The translations under genes and the position numbers were made by a program. Positions 63,953-64,000 of a DNA stretch of 64,000 nt are shown piece after piece; position 1 is the first letter of the stretch; the number at the start of each line of letters is the position of its first letter. The stretch covers positions 62,001 to 126,000 of the forward strand of contig NZ_JAQGLB010000014.1 in the NCBI RefSeq assembly GCF_027853965.1. The letters are read 5' to 3'. Origin of the DNA: Saccharopolyspora indica. Lineage in GTDB: Bacteria > Actinomycetota > Actinomycetes > Mycobacteriales > Pseudonocardiaceae. The notes beneath the pieces are model-generated. The model saw nothing but the letters and a program-made list of their open reading frames with translations. It was not told the origin of the DNA and did no database searches.

Positions 63953-64000
63953 GGCCTCTGCTCCGGCGGCGGGCCTTCGGACGTCCCCTGGCCGCGCGGG

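Overview
The window is high-GC DNA with many GTG starts, dense gene packing and typical actinobacterial families: F420 cofactor synthesis (fbiC), a WhiJ-like XRE/DUF397 locus, DUF574 methyltransferase, type VII secretion substrate-like proteins, SCO4848-like membrane protein and BMP nucleoside transporter. I infer an actinomycete of the Pseudonocardiales, probably Saccharopolyspora-like; the genus is inference. It reads as core chromosome: no rRNA, tRNA, CRISPR array, insertion sequence or prophage was seen.

Layout. 0-7 kb: a partial BNR-repeat gene, a GntR regulator with paired operators and a nucleoside hydrolase, a secreted class C-type serine hydrolase divergent from a double-MerR regulator, and a WhiJ-like locus (DUF397 protein, XRE/DUF5753 regulator, DUF574 methyltransferase). 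7-14 kb: a two-component system followed by a 1,040-residue Tat-exported discoidin-domain protein, and exodeoxyribonuclease III. 14-19 kb: SnoaL-like protein, two tandem DHFR-like reductases divergent from a TetR regulator, a ferredoxin-type reductase, and a secreted subtilisin-like peptidase. 19-30 kb: fbiC, trpS, YhjD-like membrane protein, a flavin monooxygenase-TetR operon, a DacA-like carboxypeptidase with its small membrane neighbour, and a three-gene type VII secretion-like cassette. 30-34 kb: sdhCDAB (succinate dehydrogenase).

34-54 kb is dominated by nucleoside use: BMP lipoprotein, duplicated ATPase and two permeases (import), cdd, deoA and add (deamination and phosphorolysis), and a deoC-ALDH-ALDH-like operon that would take deoxyribose 5-phosphate to glyceraldehyde 3-phosphate and acetaldehyde and then acetate. 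With the nucleoside hydrolase at the left edge this gives a fairly complete salvage and catabolic route; purine nucleoside phosphorylase and phosphopentomutase are not in the window. Interspersed are a coiled-coil protein, an IclR regulator, a sigma factor, an acidic conserved protein and a DUF3800-like islet.

54-64 kb: alpha/beta hydrolase, a MerR regulator next to a class IV aminotransferase with a MerR-type promoter, a nucleotidyltransferase-like protein, an ArsR-type regulator with a small membrane coiled-coil protein, an MMPL exporter with a palindromic operator, and at the right edge a tightly overlapping four-gene operon of unknown function whose first gene carries an HExxH zinc-protease motif.

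The most unusual signals are not ordinary genes. Several dispersed repeat families are visible: long hairpins between convergent genes (family A), three near-identical palindromes within 5 kb (family B), a ~95-100 bp element between convergent genes (family C), and a ~100 bp element (family D). One copy of D forms the N-terminal tail of a TetR regulator; the other sits in a 161-bp insertion, bounded by 25-bp direct repeats, that has split the nucleoside ABC transporter operon.
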